Source of the DNA: an uncultured Erysipelotrichaceae bacterium
GTDB taxonomy: Bacteria; Bacillota_I; Bacilli_A; RFN20; CAG-826
Direction: 5' to 3'
Assembly: GCA_902800905.1 (NCBI GenBank)
Contig: CADCGC010000001.1
Coordinates: 62,001-126,000, forward strand
DNA length: 64,000 bases
A program made the translations under genes and the position numbers. Every line of letters begins with the position of its first letter. Position 1 is the stretch's first letter. This document shows positions 46,426 through 54,968 of this stretch, in pieces. The notes under the pieces were generated by a model. It was given only the letters and a program-made list of their open reading frames with translations, did no database searches and was not told the DNA's origin.

Positions 46426-46605
46426 ATGGCTAAAAAGAGAGTCAAAGTCGATCAAAGCTTATGCATTGGTTGCGGATGTTGTGCAGGAACATACCCAGAT
46501 GATTTCGCGATTGGCGATAGCGGATTAGCAGAAGTCGTTACTGGAGAAGGCGAAGAAGAAGCCGTTAGTGTCTGCCCAGTTGGTGCAATCTCTGCTGAAG
46601 AGTAA
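46426..46605 (+). CDS. fer: Small 4Fe-4S ferredoxin
   Basis: This 59-residue protein begins MAKKRVKVDQSLCIGCGCC. It has one cluster motif: C13, C16 and C19 plus C50 in SVCPVGAI. C18 is an extra cysteine next to the third ligand. The acidic centre (VVTGEGEEEAV) is typical of electron-transfer ferredoxins. An AGGAGG site lies 6 nt before the ATG. It stands alone on the plus strand between promoter and terminator, divergent from ispD and convergent with ribU. The redox partner is not evident from the neighbours. Confidence 0.92.
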   Translation: MAKKRVKVDQSLCIGCGCCAGTYPDDFAIGDSGLAEVVTGEGEEEAVSVCPVGAISAEE

Positions 46606-46615
46606 AAATATAAGA

Positions 46616-46646
46616 AAACCAGATTCGTATTAATCTGGTTTTTTTT
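46616..46646 (+). terminator. Terminator between ferredoxin and ribU
   Basis: AAACCAGATT and AATCTGGTTT (46616-46625, 46632-46641) pair around a 6-nt loop and run into a T-tract. On the minus strand it is followed by TTTTCTTATATTTTT, so it likely serves both convergent genes. Confidence 0.9.
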
Positions 46647-46654
46647 ACACTAAT

Positions 46655-47407
46655 CTAATGATTAGAAGAATCAGTGTCTTCGGTTGGTTCTTCTTTTTTC
46701 TTGGTGAAGATATTACCAACAAAGTATTTTTGGAAGAACTCTGATTTCCTCATAAAGACAAAGATTAATCTATTGAATAGTAGTTCATAAACTATGAGAC
46801 ACGCTCCAGCTTTCATTAAGTTGAATGGAACATAGATTGAACAGATAACCCCAATATACATCCAACCATCTGCGACAATATCATGGTTTCCAGTTAAATA
46901 CTCTGTTGTGTCTTGTATAACTCCCGGATCAAAACATGTTGAGAAATGAGGATTTGGACCAAAAACAGATAAATATGAAGGAGTAATAACTACTGCGTTT
47001 AAAGTAGTAAGCACAAATGTCACAATTAAAGCAATTACGATATAAGAAAACACTCGGAATGGTAATCCTTTCTTAAACCATTTGAAGACATGGCTAGTTA
47101 AGAAAAGACCTAAAATGAACATACATGAAGTAATAAACGCAGTTAAATCTCCAATCCCTAAACCAACTGGTCCATGCACCGCTAAATTGAGTAATGTTTT
47201 AATTAAGGCAACAGCGATACCACCAGGTAAGCCATACAAAGCATAGGCAATGATTGTAACAATCTCACTAACTTCGATTTTAAGCCAAGGAGCAAAAGGA
47301 TATGGGAATTGGGCAAACGCCATTAAAACAAATCCTAATGCCGATAACATGGCAACTGTTGTAATTCTTGTGATGGTTTCGCTAACCGATCTTCTCTCTT
47401 TTTTCAT
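46655..47407 (-). CDS. ribU: ECF riboflavin transporter S component RibU
   Basis: This 250-residue integral membrane protein has about six hydrophobic segments. The family start ITTVAMLSALGFVLM precedes FPYPFAPWLKIEVSEIV, the typical S-component loop-1 region. It also has the ALYGLPGGIAVALIKTLLNL and GDLTAFITSCMFI segments seen in RibU. It binds riboflavin and works with the EcfAA'T energising module, which is not in the window. The FMN riboswitch directly upstream makes the substrate call strong. A short charged tail (KKKEEPTEDTDSS) follows the last helix. Confidence 0.93.
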   Translation of the reverse strand: MKKERRSVSETITRITTVAMLSALGFVLMAFAQFPYPFAPWLKIEVSEIVTIIAYALYGLPGGIAVALIKTLLNLAVHGPVGLGIGDLTAFITSCMFILGLFLTSHVFKWFKKGLPFRVFSYIVIALIVTFVLTTLNAVVITPSYLSVFGPNPHFSTCFDPGVIQDTTEYLTGNHDIVADGWMYIGVICSIYVPFNLMKAGACLIVYELLFNRLIFVFMRKSEFFQKYFVGNIFTKKKEEPTEDTDSSNH

Positions 47408-47435
47408 AAAAAATAGCCCTCTACTTCAGGGGCTA
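47408..47435 (-). terminator. Riboswitch-controlled terminator at the ribU start
   Basis: TAGCCC and GGGCTA (47430-47435 and 47414-47419) pair and are followed by six T residues (47408-47413) that touch the ATG. The loop contains CCTGAAGTA, which can pair with the first strand of the riboswitch P1 helix instead. The only ribosome-site-like bases (GAGGG) lie in the 3' arm. Confidence 0.85.
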
Positions 47436-47458
47436 CATCCATAAGAATAAAATTCTTA

Positions 47459-47564
47459 TACTTCTCTCATCCAGACTTTACTGTCGCCACTTGAATTTCA
47501 CAAGTTCATGCATTCCTGCTTGCGGGGTTTACCGCCGGTCGCGTTAATTCGCTGCCCTGAAGTA
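47459..47564 (-). promoter_or_regulatory. FMN riboswitch (RFN element)
   Basis: The minus strand carries the conserved RFN blocks in order: TTCAGGGC at the 5' side, GACCGGCGGT, CCCGCAAGC, GCAGGAAT, a GTGAAATTC-like arm, GGCGACAGT and AAAGTCTGGATGAGAGAAGT at the 3' end. P1 is formed by ACTTC (47560-47564) and GAAGT (47460-47464). The aptamer senses FMN and should reduce ribU expression when FMN is plentiful. A separate 8-bp hairpin (47441-47459) links it to the terminator. Confidence 0.97.
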
Positions 47565-47569
47565 CTTAT

Positions 47570-47597
47570 ATTATATATCTTATAAAGGTTTACACAA
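47570..47597 (-). promoter_or_regulatory. Promoter of the FMN riboswitch and ribU
   Basis: TATAAT (47570-47575) and TTGTGT (47592-47597) with a 16-nt spacer. The -35 lies inside the end of rsmG. The expected start near 47563 begins exactly at the first P1 strand. Confidence 0.65.
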
Positions 47598-48272
47598 TAT
47601 TTGTTTATATTCTCTTGGATATTTCTTGTTAGAAGGCTTAACTTTTTTAATTAAGATATTCATTCTATCTTCATTAGATTCAGGAAGAGTTATCGCGTCG
47701 ATGATTTCAACTTCTCCACCCATCTCTTTTAACGCTCTTTTTGATTCTTCAATTTCTTCTTTTCCTTTAAGACCTTTCATAGCGATAAAATATCCACCAA
47801 CTTTGACCATTGGCATGATTAATTCAAGAAGAATATTTAAAGGTGCAACCGCTCTAGCGATGGCAATATCATAGGTTTCTTGCGTGTTTTTCGCGTATTC
47901 TTCCGCTCTAGTAACTATTCCTTTAACATTAGAAATATTGTGAGCTTTAACATATTCGTTTATATGGTCAATCTTCTTTTTTGTTGAATCTAATAACGTA
48001 AAATCACCATAAGTGATTAACGCTAAAACAAGACCAGGATATCCAGCACCAGTTCCAACATCAATTACCTTTTTATCATCAAAATCAATTAACTTGATTG
48101 GGAGAACACTATCATAGATCATTAGTTCTCTAAATTTTTCTGGTTCTTTAATTGCGGTTAAGTTGAATTTCTTGTTTGTTTCTAAAGTGTCGTTTAAAAG
48201 AGTTTCTAAATCTTCAATTTTAAAAGAAACATTTAGTTTTAATAGTTGCTTTTTTAATTCTTCTTTAGTCAT
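47580..48272 (-). CDS. rsmG: 16S rRNA (guanine527-N7)-methyltransferase RsmG
   Basis: This 230-residue SAM-dependent enzyme methylates G527 in the 530 loop of 16S rRNA. SAM-binding motif I is VIDVGTGAGYPGLVLAL (near 67-83). LLDSTKKKIDHINE and the later ARAVAPL segment are diagnostic. It overlaps the end of mnmG by 8 nt, the classical mnmG-rsmG (gidA-gidB) pair. No terminator is seen after it; the ribU promoter and riboswitch begin at its last codons. Confidence 0.95.
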   Translation of the reverse strand: MTKEELKKQLLKLNVSFKIEDLETLLNDTLETNKKFNLTAIKEPEKFRELMIYDSVLPIKLIDFDDKKVIDVGTGAGYPGLVLALITYGDFTLLDSTKKKIDHINEYVKAHNISNVKGIVTRAEEYAKNTQETYDIAIARAVAPLNILLELIMPMVKVGGYFIAMKGLKGKEEIEESKRALKEMGGEVEIIDAITLPESNEDRMNILIKKVKPSNKKYPREYKQILCKPL

Positions 48273-50142
48273 GTTTGTTTAATATCTTCTTTATATTTAA
48301 TATAAGCATGCTAATATCGCTAGGGTTAACTCCACTAACACGTGATGCTTGTCCAACTGTTAAAGGTCTAACTTTGTTAAGCTTTTCTCTGGCCTCAAGT
48401 CTAATTCCGTTCATATTTAAATAATCAATATCTTCAGGAATCTTTAATTCTTCAAGCTTAATAGAATTTACCATATCTCTTTTTTGTTTAACAATATAGC
48501 CTTCATATTTCTCAATGATTTCAATTTCATCAATTGTTTGTTCATCTAAATCATAGTTGTCTAATTCAGGAATGAACTTAGCGATTTCGGTGTATCTAAC
48601 ACCTTGTCTTTTAAGAAGTTCAGAGGCTAAAACACCGCCTTTAAGCTCGTTAAAGCCTAAAGAAACCACGTATTTTTCAATTTCAGGACGTTTTCCTAAA
48701 TAAGTAGATTCAAGTATTTTAGTTACTTCTTCAATATTCTTTTTCTTGTTTTGGAAGTATTCATATCTCTCATCACTAATCAAGCCAATTTGTCTTCCAA
48801 TATCAGTTAATCTAAGGTCAGCATTATCATGTCTTAATAGCAAACGGAATTCCGCTCTCGAAGAGAGAAGTCGATACGGCTCTTCAGTACCTTTAGTCAC
48901 TAAGTCATCAATCATAACTCCAATATAAGATTGATCTCTTCTTAAAATCAGAGGTTCTTTTCCTTGAATTTTTAAGGAGGCATTAATACCCGCCATTAGG
49001 CCTAAGCCTGCTGCTTCTTCATAACCAGAAGTACCACAAATTTGGCCAGCGATATATAATCCAGGCCATTTCTTTAGCTCTAATGTTGGTCCATACTCTT
49101 CTGTTTTAATTGCGTCATATTCAATCGCATAAGCATATTTTAAGAAAACAGCGTTCTCAAAACCTGGTAATGATCTAACCATTAATTCTTGAACTTCTTC
49201 GCTCATTGAAGTGGAGAATCCTTGTAAATAAATCGAATCGGTGTATCTACTTTCTGGTTCTAAGAATAATTGATGTCTTTCTTTGTCTTTAAAAGTCATT
49301 ATTTTCGATTCAATAGATGGGCAATATCTTGGTCCAACACCTACGATGTTTCCAGAATATAACGCTGTTTCATCTAAATGTTCTCTAATAATGTCGTGTG
49401 TAGTTTTATTTGTATAAATCAAATAGCAAAGTTCTTGTTCTTCTAAAGGAATGAATTCCTTTGTCATAAATGAGAACGCTAATTTGCCTGGGGTGCCTGG
49501 TTCAATTTGTGCTTTAGAAAAATCAATTGAATCTCTTTTAATTCTTGGTGGAGTTCCGGTTTTTAATCGATATGTTTCAACCCCCATCTCTCTTAAGCAC
49601 TTAGATAAGCCAATAGATGGTTTTTGTCCATCAGGTCCTTCAGATTTCTTGTTATGTCCTCTAAAGATATAACTTTCCATATATGTCCCAGTAGAAAGAA
49701 TAACAGCGTCACTAGTAAATTCTTCTCCACTCTCTAAAATAACACCTGTAACTTTATTATCATCGTGTAATAAACCAGTAACATGTCCTTCTTTAACTGT
49801 TAAATTCTTTGTTTCAAAAGCAAGCTTTTGCAAATATTCAGGATATTCAAGTTTGTCTTGCTGCGCTCTTAGGCATTGAACGCCAGGTCCTTTACCAGTA
49901 TTAAGCATCTTCATTTGTAAATAATGATGGTCAGCAGCAATGCCCATCATTCCGCCTAGAGCATCGATTTCTCTAACAACAATACCTTTAGCAGAACCAC
50001 CAATAGAAGGATTACACGGCATATTGCCCATCATCTTTATATTTAATGATATTAGTAAAGTATTCATGCCCATATGAGCACTACTAAAAGCAGCTTCTAA
50101 ACCAGCATGACCTCCACCAACAACAATAACTTGATAATCCAT
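48265..50142 (-). CDS. mnmG: tRNA uridine-34 5-carboxymethylaminomethyl modification enzyme MnmG
   Basis: This 625-residue FAD enzyme works with MnmE to modify the wobble uridine of several tRNAs. The FAD-binding start is VIVVGGGHAGLEAAF (residues 5-19). MPCNPSIGGSAKGIVVREIDALGG, LKTGTPPRIKRDSIDFS and GQICGTSGYEEAAGLGLMAG are family signatures. The C-terminal helical domain ends with ASRVSGVNPSDISMLI. It begins 3 nt after the sufB stop with an AGGA site, so it is read in the suf transcript. Confidence 0.97.
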   Translation of the reverse strand: MDYQVIVVGGGHAGLEAAFSSAHMGMNTLLISLNIKMMGNMPCNPSIGGSAKGIVVREIDALGGMMGIAADHHYLQMKMLNTGKGPGVQCLRAQQDKLEYPEYLQKLAFETKNLTVKEGHVTGLLHDDNKVTGVILESGEEFTSDAVILSTGTYMESYIFRGHNKKSEGPDGQKPSIGLSKCLREMGVETYRLKTGTPPRIKRDSIDFSKAQIEPGTPGKLAFSFMTKEFIPLEEQELCYLIYTNKTTHDIIREHLDETALYSGNIVGVGPRYCPSIESKIMTFKDKERHQLFLEPESRYTDSIYLQGFSTSMSEEVQELMVRSLPGFENAVFLKYAYAIEYDAIKTEEYGPTLELKKWPGLYIAGQICGTSGYEEAAGLGLMAGINASLKIQGKEPLILRRDQSYIGVMIDDLVTKGTEEPYRLLSSRAEFRLLLRHDNADLRLTDIGRQIGLISDERYEYFQNKKKNIEEVTKILESTYLGKRPEIEKYVVSLGFNELKGGVLASELLKRQGVRYTEIAKFIPELDNYDLDEQTIDEIEIIEKYEGYIVKQKRDMVNSIKLEELKIPEDIDYLNMNGIRLEAREKLNKVRPLTVGQASRVSGVNPSDISMLILNIKKILNKHD

Positions 50143-50145
50143 ATT

Positions 50146-51546
50146 CTATCCTACACTACCATCCATATCCATTTTGATTAATTGGTTCAATTCAACTGCA
50201 TATTCCATAGGTAGTTCTCTACTGAATGGTTCAATAAATCCCATAATAATCATTTGAGTAGCGTCTTTTTCTGAGATTCCTCTACTCATTAAATAGAAGA
50301 GTTGATCTTCGTTAATTTTGCTAACAGTGGCTTCATGTTCAATATAAGAAGTATTGTTTCTAACATCATTATTTGGAATGGTGTCACTCTTAGATAAATG
50401 ATCCAAAATTAAAGTGTCACATTCAACGTGTGAACGACAATTTTTTGCACCCTCTTTATGTCTAACAGTGCCACGATAATTTGCGACTCCACCATTCTTA
50501 ACAATTGACTTGGAAATGATGGTACTTGTTGTGTCATCTGCTTCATGAATCATACGAGCTCCAGCGTCTTGGAATTGCCCCTTACCAGCGACCGCAATTG
50601 AGATACAAGTTCCCTTTGCTCCACGGCCTTTTAAGATGCACGCTGGATACTTCATATTTACTTGGCTTCCGATGTTGCCATCAATCCATTCCATTTGTGC
50701 ATTTTCAAAACAAACTGCCCGTTTTGTCACTAAATTTACAATATTAGTCGACCAATTTTGAACTGTTGAGTATCGACATTTACCACCCGCAAGAACAATG
50801 ATTTCGACTACTGCAGCGTGCAACGATTCCTTAGAGTAAGTAGGGGCTGTGCAGCCTTCAACATAATGGACATCTGCGCCTTCATCAACAATAATCAAAG
50901 TACGTTCAAATTGACCACTTTTTTCATTGTTAATTCTGAAATAACTTTGTAGTGGTTTATCAAGATGAACACCTTTAGGAACATAGATGAATGAGCCGCC
51001 ACTCCACACTGCTCCATTTAGTGCTGAGAACTTATTATCAGCGACTGGTATAACAGTAGAGAAATATTTCCTAAATAAGTCAGGATATAACTTGAGAGCC
51101 ATATCGGTTGAAAGGAAAATAACACCCTTGTCTTCAATCTCTTTGAGCATGTTATGATAGACAACTTCACTCTCATATTGAGTTGATACACCACTAAGAT
51201 ATTTTTGTTCGGCTTCAGGAATTCCTAAACGATTAAAAGTATTTTTGATTGTTTCAGGTACTTCATCCCAATTCTTAACCTCTTTTTCAGAAGGTCTGAT
51301 GAAATATGTGAAAGAATCAAAGTCTAATCCGCTTAAATCTGGTCCGTAATTAGGTAGTGGCATAGCTTTAAACGCTCTTAAAGCCTTTAAACGGAATTCA
51401 AGCATCCATTCTGGCTCTTGTTTGTACGCTGAAATCTGACGAACAATCTCTTCATTAAGGCCTTTATCGGTTCTTAAGATAGAAACATCTTCGTCTTTAA
51501 AGCCATATTTATAATCTTCTTGGAACTTAATATCTTTTTCTACCAT
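50146..51546 (-). CDS. sufB: Fe-S cluster assembly scaffold SufB
   Basis: This 466-residue beta-helix protein is the SufBCD scaffold on which clusters form. Signatures include [17 protein letters not shown]-like region ([10 protein letters not shown]), [38 protein letters not shown] and a C-terminal core with [15 protein letters not shown] and [16 protein letters not shown]. The conserved cysteine lies in this last segment. It ends a set of five genes in the order CDSUB, as in Bacillus. Confidence 0.97.
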   Translation of the reverse strand: MVEKDIKFQEDYKYGFKDEDVSILRTDKGLNEEIVRQISAYKQEPEWMLEFRLKALRAFKAMPLPNYGPDLSGLDFDSFTYFIRPSEKEVKNWDEVPETIKNTFNRLGIPEAEQKYLSGVSTQYESEVVYHNMLKEIEDKGVIFLSTDMALKLYPDLFRKYFSTVIPVADNKFSALNGAVWSGGSFIYVPKGVHLDKPLQSYFRINNEKSGQFERTLIIVDEGADVHYVEGCTAPTYSKESLHAAVVEIIVLAGGKCRYSTVQNWSTNIVNLVTKRAVCFENAQMEWIDGNIGSQVNMKYPACILKGRGAKGTCISIAVAGKGQFQDAGARMIHEADDTTSTIISKSIVKNGGVANYRGTVRHKEGAKNCRSHVECDTLILDHLSKSDTIPNNDVRNNTSYIEHEATVSKINEDQLFYLMSRGISEKDATQMIIMGFIEPFSRELPMEYAVELNQLIKMDMDGSVG

Positions 51547-51547
51547 C

Positions 51548-51979
51548 TTATTTGTCCTTTAAGATTGAATTAGCAGCGTTCCAACCAATTGTCGCGCATC
51601 TAATTCTTGCTGCTTGTTTGCTTGTATTAATAAATACGATTGCCTCATCAAGAACTTCATCATCAAATGGTTCTTCATGCATCATATGTTGATATTGTTC
51701 AATCATATAGAGGCTTTCTTGTATGGTTTTTCCTTTCATTAAGTCACACATAATATCTGTAGAGCTTAAAGAAATTGTGCATGCGATGCCTTCAAAACAA
51801 GCATCCACCACTCTATCATTTTCAATTTTTAAATAGATATCTAAATCATCAATGCAGTTATCAGAATGCATATGTACTTTTTGATATCCTTCTCCTGAAG
51901 GAGTGTGTTTATTAGTTGGATTTGATGAGTGATCCATAATAATCGCTCTCATCATTTCATTAGTTAAAGAAATAGGCAT
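51548..51979 (-). CDS. sufU: Sulfur-transfer protein SufU
   Basis: This 143-residue zinc protein accepts sulfur from SufS by ligand swapping. Zinc ligands expected in the family are visible as C42 and D44 (DNCIDD), C67 (GIACTIS) and C128 (RIRCATIGW). It retains the region between them that distinguishes SufU from IscU. An AGGAGG site sits in the end of sufS, which it overlaps by 20 nt. Confidence 0.95.
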   Translation of the reverse strand: MPISLTNEMMRAIIMDHSSNPTNKHTPSGEGYQKVHMHSDNCIDDLDIYLKIENDRVVDACFEGIACTISLSSTDIMCDLMKGKTIQESLYMIEQYQHMMHEEPFDDEVLDEAIVFINTSKQAARIRCATIGWNAANSILKDK

Positions 51980-53195
51980 CTAAAATATCTCCTCCATTAA
52001 TCAAATTATCAATAAATATATCAATTTCTTCTTTAGAAGTATATAGATATGTTGACATTCTTACAGTCGCAGGTTCTCCAATAACTGGATCAATCATTTT
52101 TGCACAGTGTTGACCACTTCTAACAGCGATTCCTTTTGAATTAAGTAATGTCGCTTCATCTTGAGCAAAAACACCTTTGATATTAAAAGCAATGATTCCA
52201 CTATTAGAGTCTTTATTATAAATAATAATGTTGTCATATCCTTCTAATTTAGAAATTGCGTATTCAAATAACTCTTGGTCATGTTTATGAATATTTTCCA
52301 TTCCTAAATTGGTTAAATATTCAATTGCAGCTTTAAATCCAATAATTGCTGAAAGGTTTAAAGTACCAGCTTCAAACTTCGCTGGAGCGTCTAAAGGAAT
52401 GACTTCCTGCTTGTTATTGAACTTAACATTCATTCCTCCACCAGTGTGGAATGTTGCCATTTTTTGTAATAAAACATATTTACCAACTAAGCAACCAATT
52501 CCAGTAGGACCACACATCTTGTGGGCAGAGAAAGTTAAGAAATCAACATCTAAATCTTTAAAGTCCACTGCCATATGTGGGACTGATTGAGCGCCATCTA
52601 ATAGAAAAAGAGCACCATTCTTATGACAAATTGAGGCAATTTCTTTCGCATTAATTTCATATCCAAGGACATTCCCTACATGTGCGAGTGCAACTAATTT
52701 AATACTTTTATTATCTTTAAAGGCGTTTCTAACACCTTCAACAGTTATTCTTTTATCATCTAATTTAACAAAGCACACTTTTGCACCTGTTAAATCGCAA
52801 ATACGATACCAAGGTAAAACATTTGAAGCATGTTCTGTTTCACTAATTAGTATTTGGTCGCCTTTCTTAAGATATTCAAGAGCGTATCCATAAGCCACTA
52901 AGTTAATTGCTTCTGTGTCTCCAGAAGTAAAAACTACTTCATTCACATCAGAATTAATGAATTTAGCGATTGTTTCTCTTGCTTTAGCTACTTCAACATC
53001 CATGTTATAACAAAGATCATAATCACCACGATGTGAATTGGAATTCATTTCTAAATAATACTTATCCATTGCTTCAATTACTTGTCTTGGCTTAAATGTT
53101 GTCGAAGCATTATCTAAAAACACAAGTGGTTTGCCTTGCATAGTTTTGTTTTGTAACATTGGGAAATCTAAACGAACTTTTTTAATATCGTACAT
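51960..53195 (-). CDS. sufS: Cysteine desulfurase SufS
   Basis: This 411-residue PLP enzyme removes sulfur from cysteine and passes it to SufU. The PLP lysine is K226 in TFSAHKMCGPTGIG. The catalytic cysteine is C364 in AVRSGQHCAKM. FLDNASTTFKP near the start and NSNSHRGDY are typical of group II desulfurases. Length is usual. It follows sufD by 1 nt and has an AAGGGAG site. Confidence 0.97.
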   Translation of the reverse strand: MYDIKKVRLDFPMLQNKTMQGKPLVFLDNASTTFKPRQVIEAMDKYYLEMNSNSHRGDYDLCYNMDVEVAKARETIAKFINSDVNEVVFTSGDTEAINLVAYGYALEYLKKGDQILISETEHASNVLPWYRICDLTGAKVCFVKLDDKRITVEGVRNAFKDNKSIKLVALAHVGNVLGYEINAKEIASICHKNGALFLLDGAQSVPHMAVDFKDLDVDFLTFSAHKMCGPTGIGCLVGKYVLLQKMATFHTGGGMNVKFNNKQEVIPLDAPAKFEAGTLNLSAIIGFKAAIEYLTNLGMENIHKHDQELFEYAISKLEGYDNIIIYNKDSNSGIIAFNIKGVFAQDEATLLNSKGIAVRSGQHCAKMIDPVIGEPATVRMSTYLYTSKEEIDIFIDNLINGGDILDAYFFN

Positions 53196-53196
53196 C

Positions 53197-53964
53197 TTAT
53201 AATCTCCCTTCTATTAAGGAATTAATTTGCTCACGAACTTGCTCATTAAATCCTTTTAAAATTGGTTTTAAATAACCGAGTGTAATGAGTAATTTTGCAT
53301 CTTCTACAGATAAGCCTCTGGAGGTTAAATAGAAAATGTGTTCATCATTAACTTTTCCAACCACTGCAGCGTGACTAGCTTCGATGTCATTTTCATCAAT
53401 TTTTAAGATTGGTCTAGCGATAGCTTTACAGTCATCATCAAAAACAACGATCTTTGCGTTTTGGTGAGATGTGCTTTGATGGCATCCTTTAATGATATGA
53501 GAAATGCCTGCAAAGATAAGTTTGCTATTTTCTTTACAGACTCCATAATTATCAATTCTTCCATGAGTATTTGGAGAATTATGATAGATGTTAACAGCGA
53601 TTTCTTTGTCGTCTTTTTGAGTTGATAAACTTGCTAAATGCCACTCCGCTCGCGCGTTATCCTTATTTAAATTAATAGAGGCATCTAGATGGTTTCTTTC
53701 AACAGTGAAATCAGCAAAATAGACAATTATTTTGGAATTTTCTCCAATATTTGCGGTTATTTTTACGTTTTTCAAGAATTTTTGAGCAAATATCGCAAGG
53801 TGTAAAGTAGCATTATCGCTCACCTCAAAATTAAGGAGTTCCATCTCTTCAATATCACTCAAAAGTAAAGAAACATCTGAGTTAGAAGCAACATTAAAAG
53901 TAAGCTCTTTCTCAGAGGATGAACATCTATACTCTAAATCTTGATTAAGAACAATTTCTTTCAT
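53197..53964 (-). CDS. sufD: Fe-S cluster assembly protein SufD (short form)
   Basis: The start is the ATG at 53962-53964 (255 residues), just after the sufC stop; a GTG at 53994 lies inside sufC. The SufB/SufD beta-helix core is clear: RIDNYGVCKENSKLIFAGISHI, AIARPILKIDENDIEASHAAVVGKVNDEHIFYL and SRGLSVEDAKLLI. Usual SufD has about 430 residues; the N-terminal helical part is missing here, as in other reduced genomes. It pairs with SufB in the SufBC2D complex. Confidence 0.92.
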   Translation of the reverse strand: MKEIVLNQDLEYRCSSSEKELTFNVASNSDVSLLLSDIEEMELLNFEVSDNATLHLAIFAQKFLKNVKITANIGENSKIIVYFADFTVERNHLDASINLNKDNARAEWHLASLSTQKDDKEIAVNIYHNSPNTHGRIDNYGVCKENSKLIFAGISHIIKGCHQSTSHQNAKIVVFDDDCKAIARPILKIDENDIEASHAAVVGKVNDEHIFYLTSRGLSVEDAKLLITLGYLKPILKGFNEQVREQINSLIEGRL

Positions 53965-53965
53965 A

Positions 53966-54787
53966 TTACTTCTTGATGGTCTCTTTAACTGCACAGGTTC
54001 CGATAGACACTGTGTTCATATTTGCGTTTTCTTTTTCGATTTCAATACCAAGTTCGGTCTTGATAAATTCATATCCAGTTTGATCAATACGTTTAATGAG
54101 GCTTGTATCGCCATCTAAAACGATTCTTCCATTAATCATAACAATCGCTCTTGTAGGTTTAATTAAATCGAATAGTCTTGCGTAGTGAGAAATGACTAAA
54201 AAGCCCATTCCTTTTTCTTCTTCTTTTTTGATGACATCAGCGACAATTTGAATCGCATCAACATCTAAACCAGAATCGATTTCGTCAAGCATTGCGATTT
54301 TTGGTTCAAGTAATAAAAGTTGGAGGATTTCATTTCTCTTTTTCTCTCCTCCAGAAAATCCTTCATTGAGGCTACGAGTGGCTAAATCAAATGGCATTTT
54401 TAATTCTTTAGTTGCAGAATCTAACATTTTATAGAACTTATATGTTGATACTTTCTCTTCTCTTGTCGCATTAACTGCGGCTCTTAAGAAGTCAGAGTTA
54501 ATGACACCTGGAACTTCCGCTGGATTTTGTAACGCTAAAAATAAACCGGCCTTCGCTCTTTCATCTGTTGTCATATTAGTGATATCAACATCATCTAATA
54601 ATAATGTACCTTGTGTAATCTTATATCTTGGGTGTCCCATGATAACATTCAACAAAGTTGACTTACCGTGTCCATTAGGTCCTAATAGAGCGACAGTCTC
54701 ACCTTCACTGATTTGAGTAGTCACACCGTTAAGGATTTCTTTTCCTTCTACTTCAACATGGAGATCACTAATTTTTAATGTAGCCAT
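53966..54787 (-). CDS. sufC: Fe-S cluster assembly ATPase SufC
   Basis: This 273-residue ABC-type ATPase drives conformational change in SufBD. Walker A GPNGHGKST (residues 36-44), signature SGGEKKRNEIL (near 146-156), Walker B IAMLDEIDSGLDVDA and the H-loop VISHYARL are all present. The first gene of the suf-mnmG-rsmG unit, it has a GAGG site before the ATG. The C-terminus (MNTVSIGTCAVKETIKK) extends about 20 residues beyond typical SufC. Confidence 0.97.
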   Translation of the reverse strand: MATLKISDLHVEVEGKEILNGVTTQISEGETVALLGPNGHGKSTLLNVIMGHPRYKITQGTLLLDDVDITNMTTDERAKAGLFLALQNPAEVPGVINSDFLRAAVNATREEKVSTYKFYKMLDSATKELKMPFDLATRSLNEGFSGGEKKRNEILQLLLLEPKIAMLDEIDSGLDVDAIQIVADVIKKEEEKGMGFLVISHYARLFDLIKPTRAIVMINGRIVLDGDTSLIKRIDQTGYEFIKTELGIEIEKENANMNTVSIGTCAVKETIKK

Positions 54788-54809
54788 ATTTCTACCTCAT
54801 CGCCGTATT

Positions 54810-54839
54810 ATTTTAATGCCAAAAAATAATGTATATCAA
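54810..54839 (-). promoter_or_regulatory. Promoter of the suf operon
   Basis: -10 TAAAAT (54810-54815) and -35 TTGATA (54834-54839) are separated by 18 nt. The leader is short and carries a GAGG ribosome site. Confidence 0.55.
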
Positions 54840-54904
54840 ACAATATGATAATGAATTTTGTTCATGTATATATGTGTTATACGTGAAAATAAATTAATTT
54901 ATTA

Positions 54905-54933
54905 TTGCACGTGCAATTCTATGTGAGTAAAAT
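54905..54933 (+). promoter_or_regulatory. Promoter of the foldase lipoprotein pair, with a palindrome on the -35
   Basis: -35 TTGCAC (54905-54910), a 17-nt spacer and -10 TAAAAT (54928-54933). The -35 is the left half of a perfect 12-bp palindrome, TTGCACGTGCAA (54905-54916), which may be an operator. Confidence 0.65.
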
Positions 54934-54968
54934 ATTCTCGCTATGTATTTTAAAAAGGAGACCAAAAG

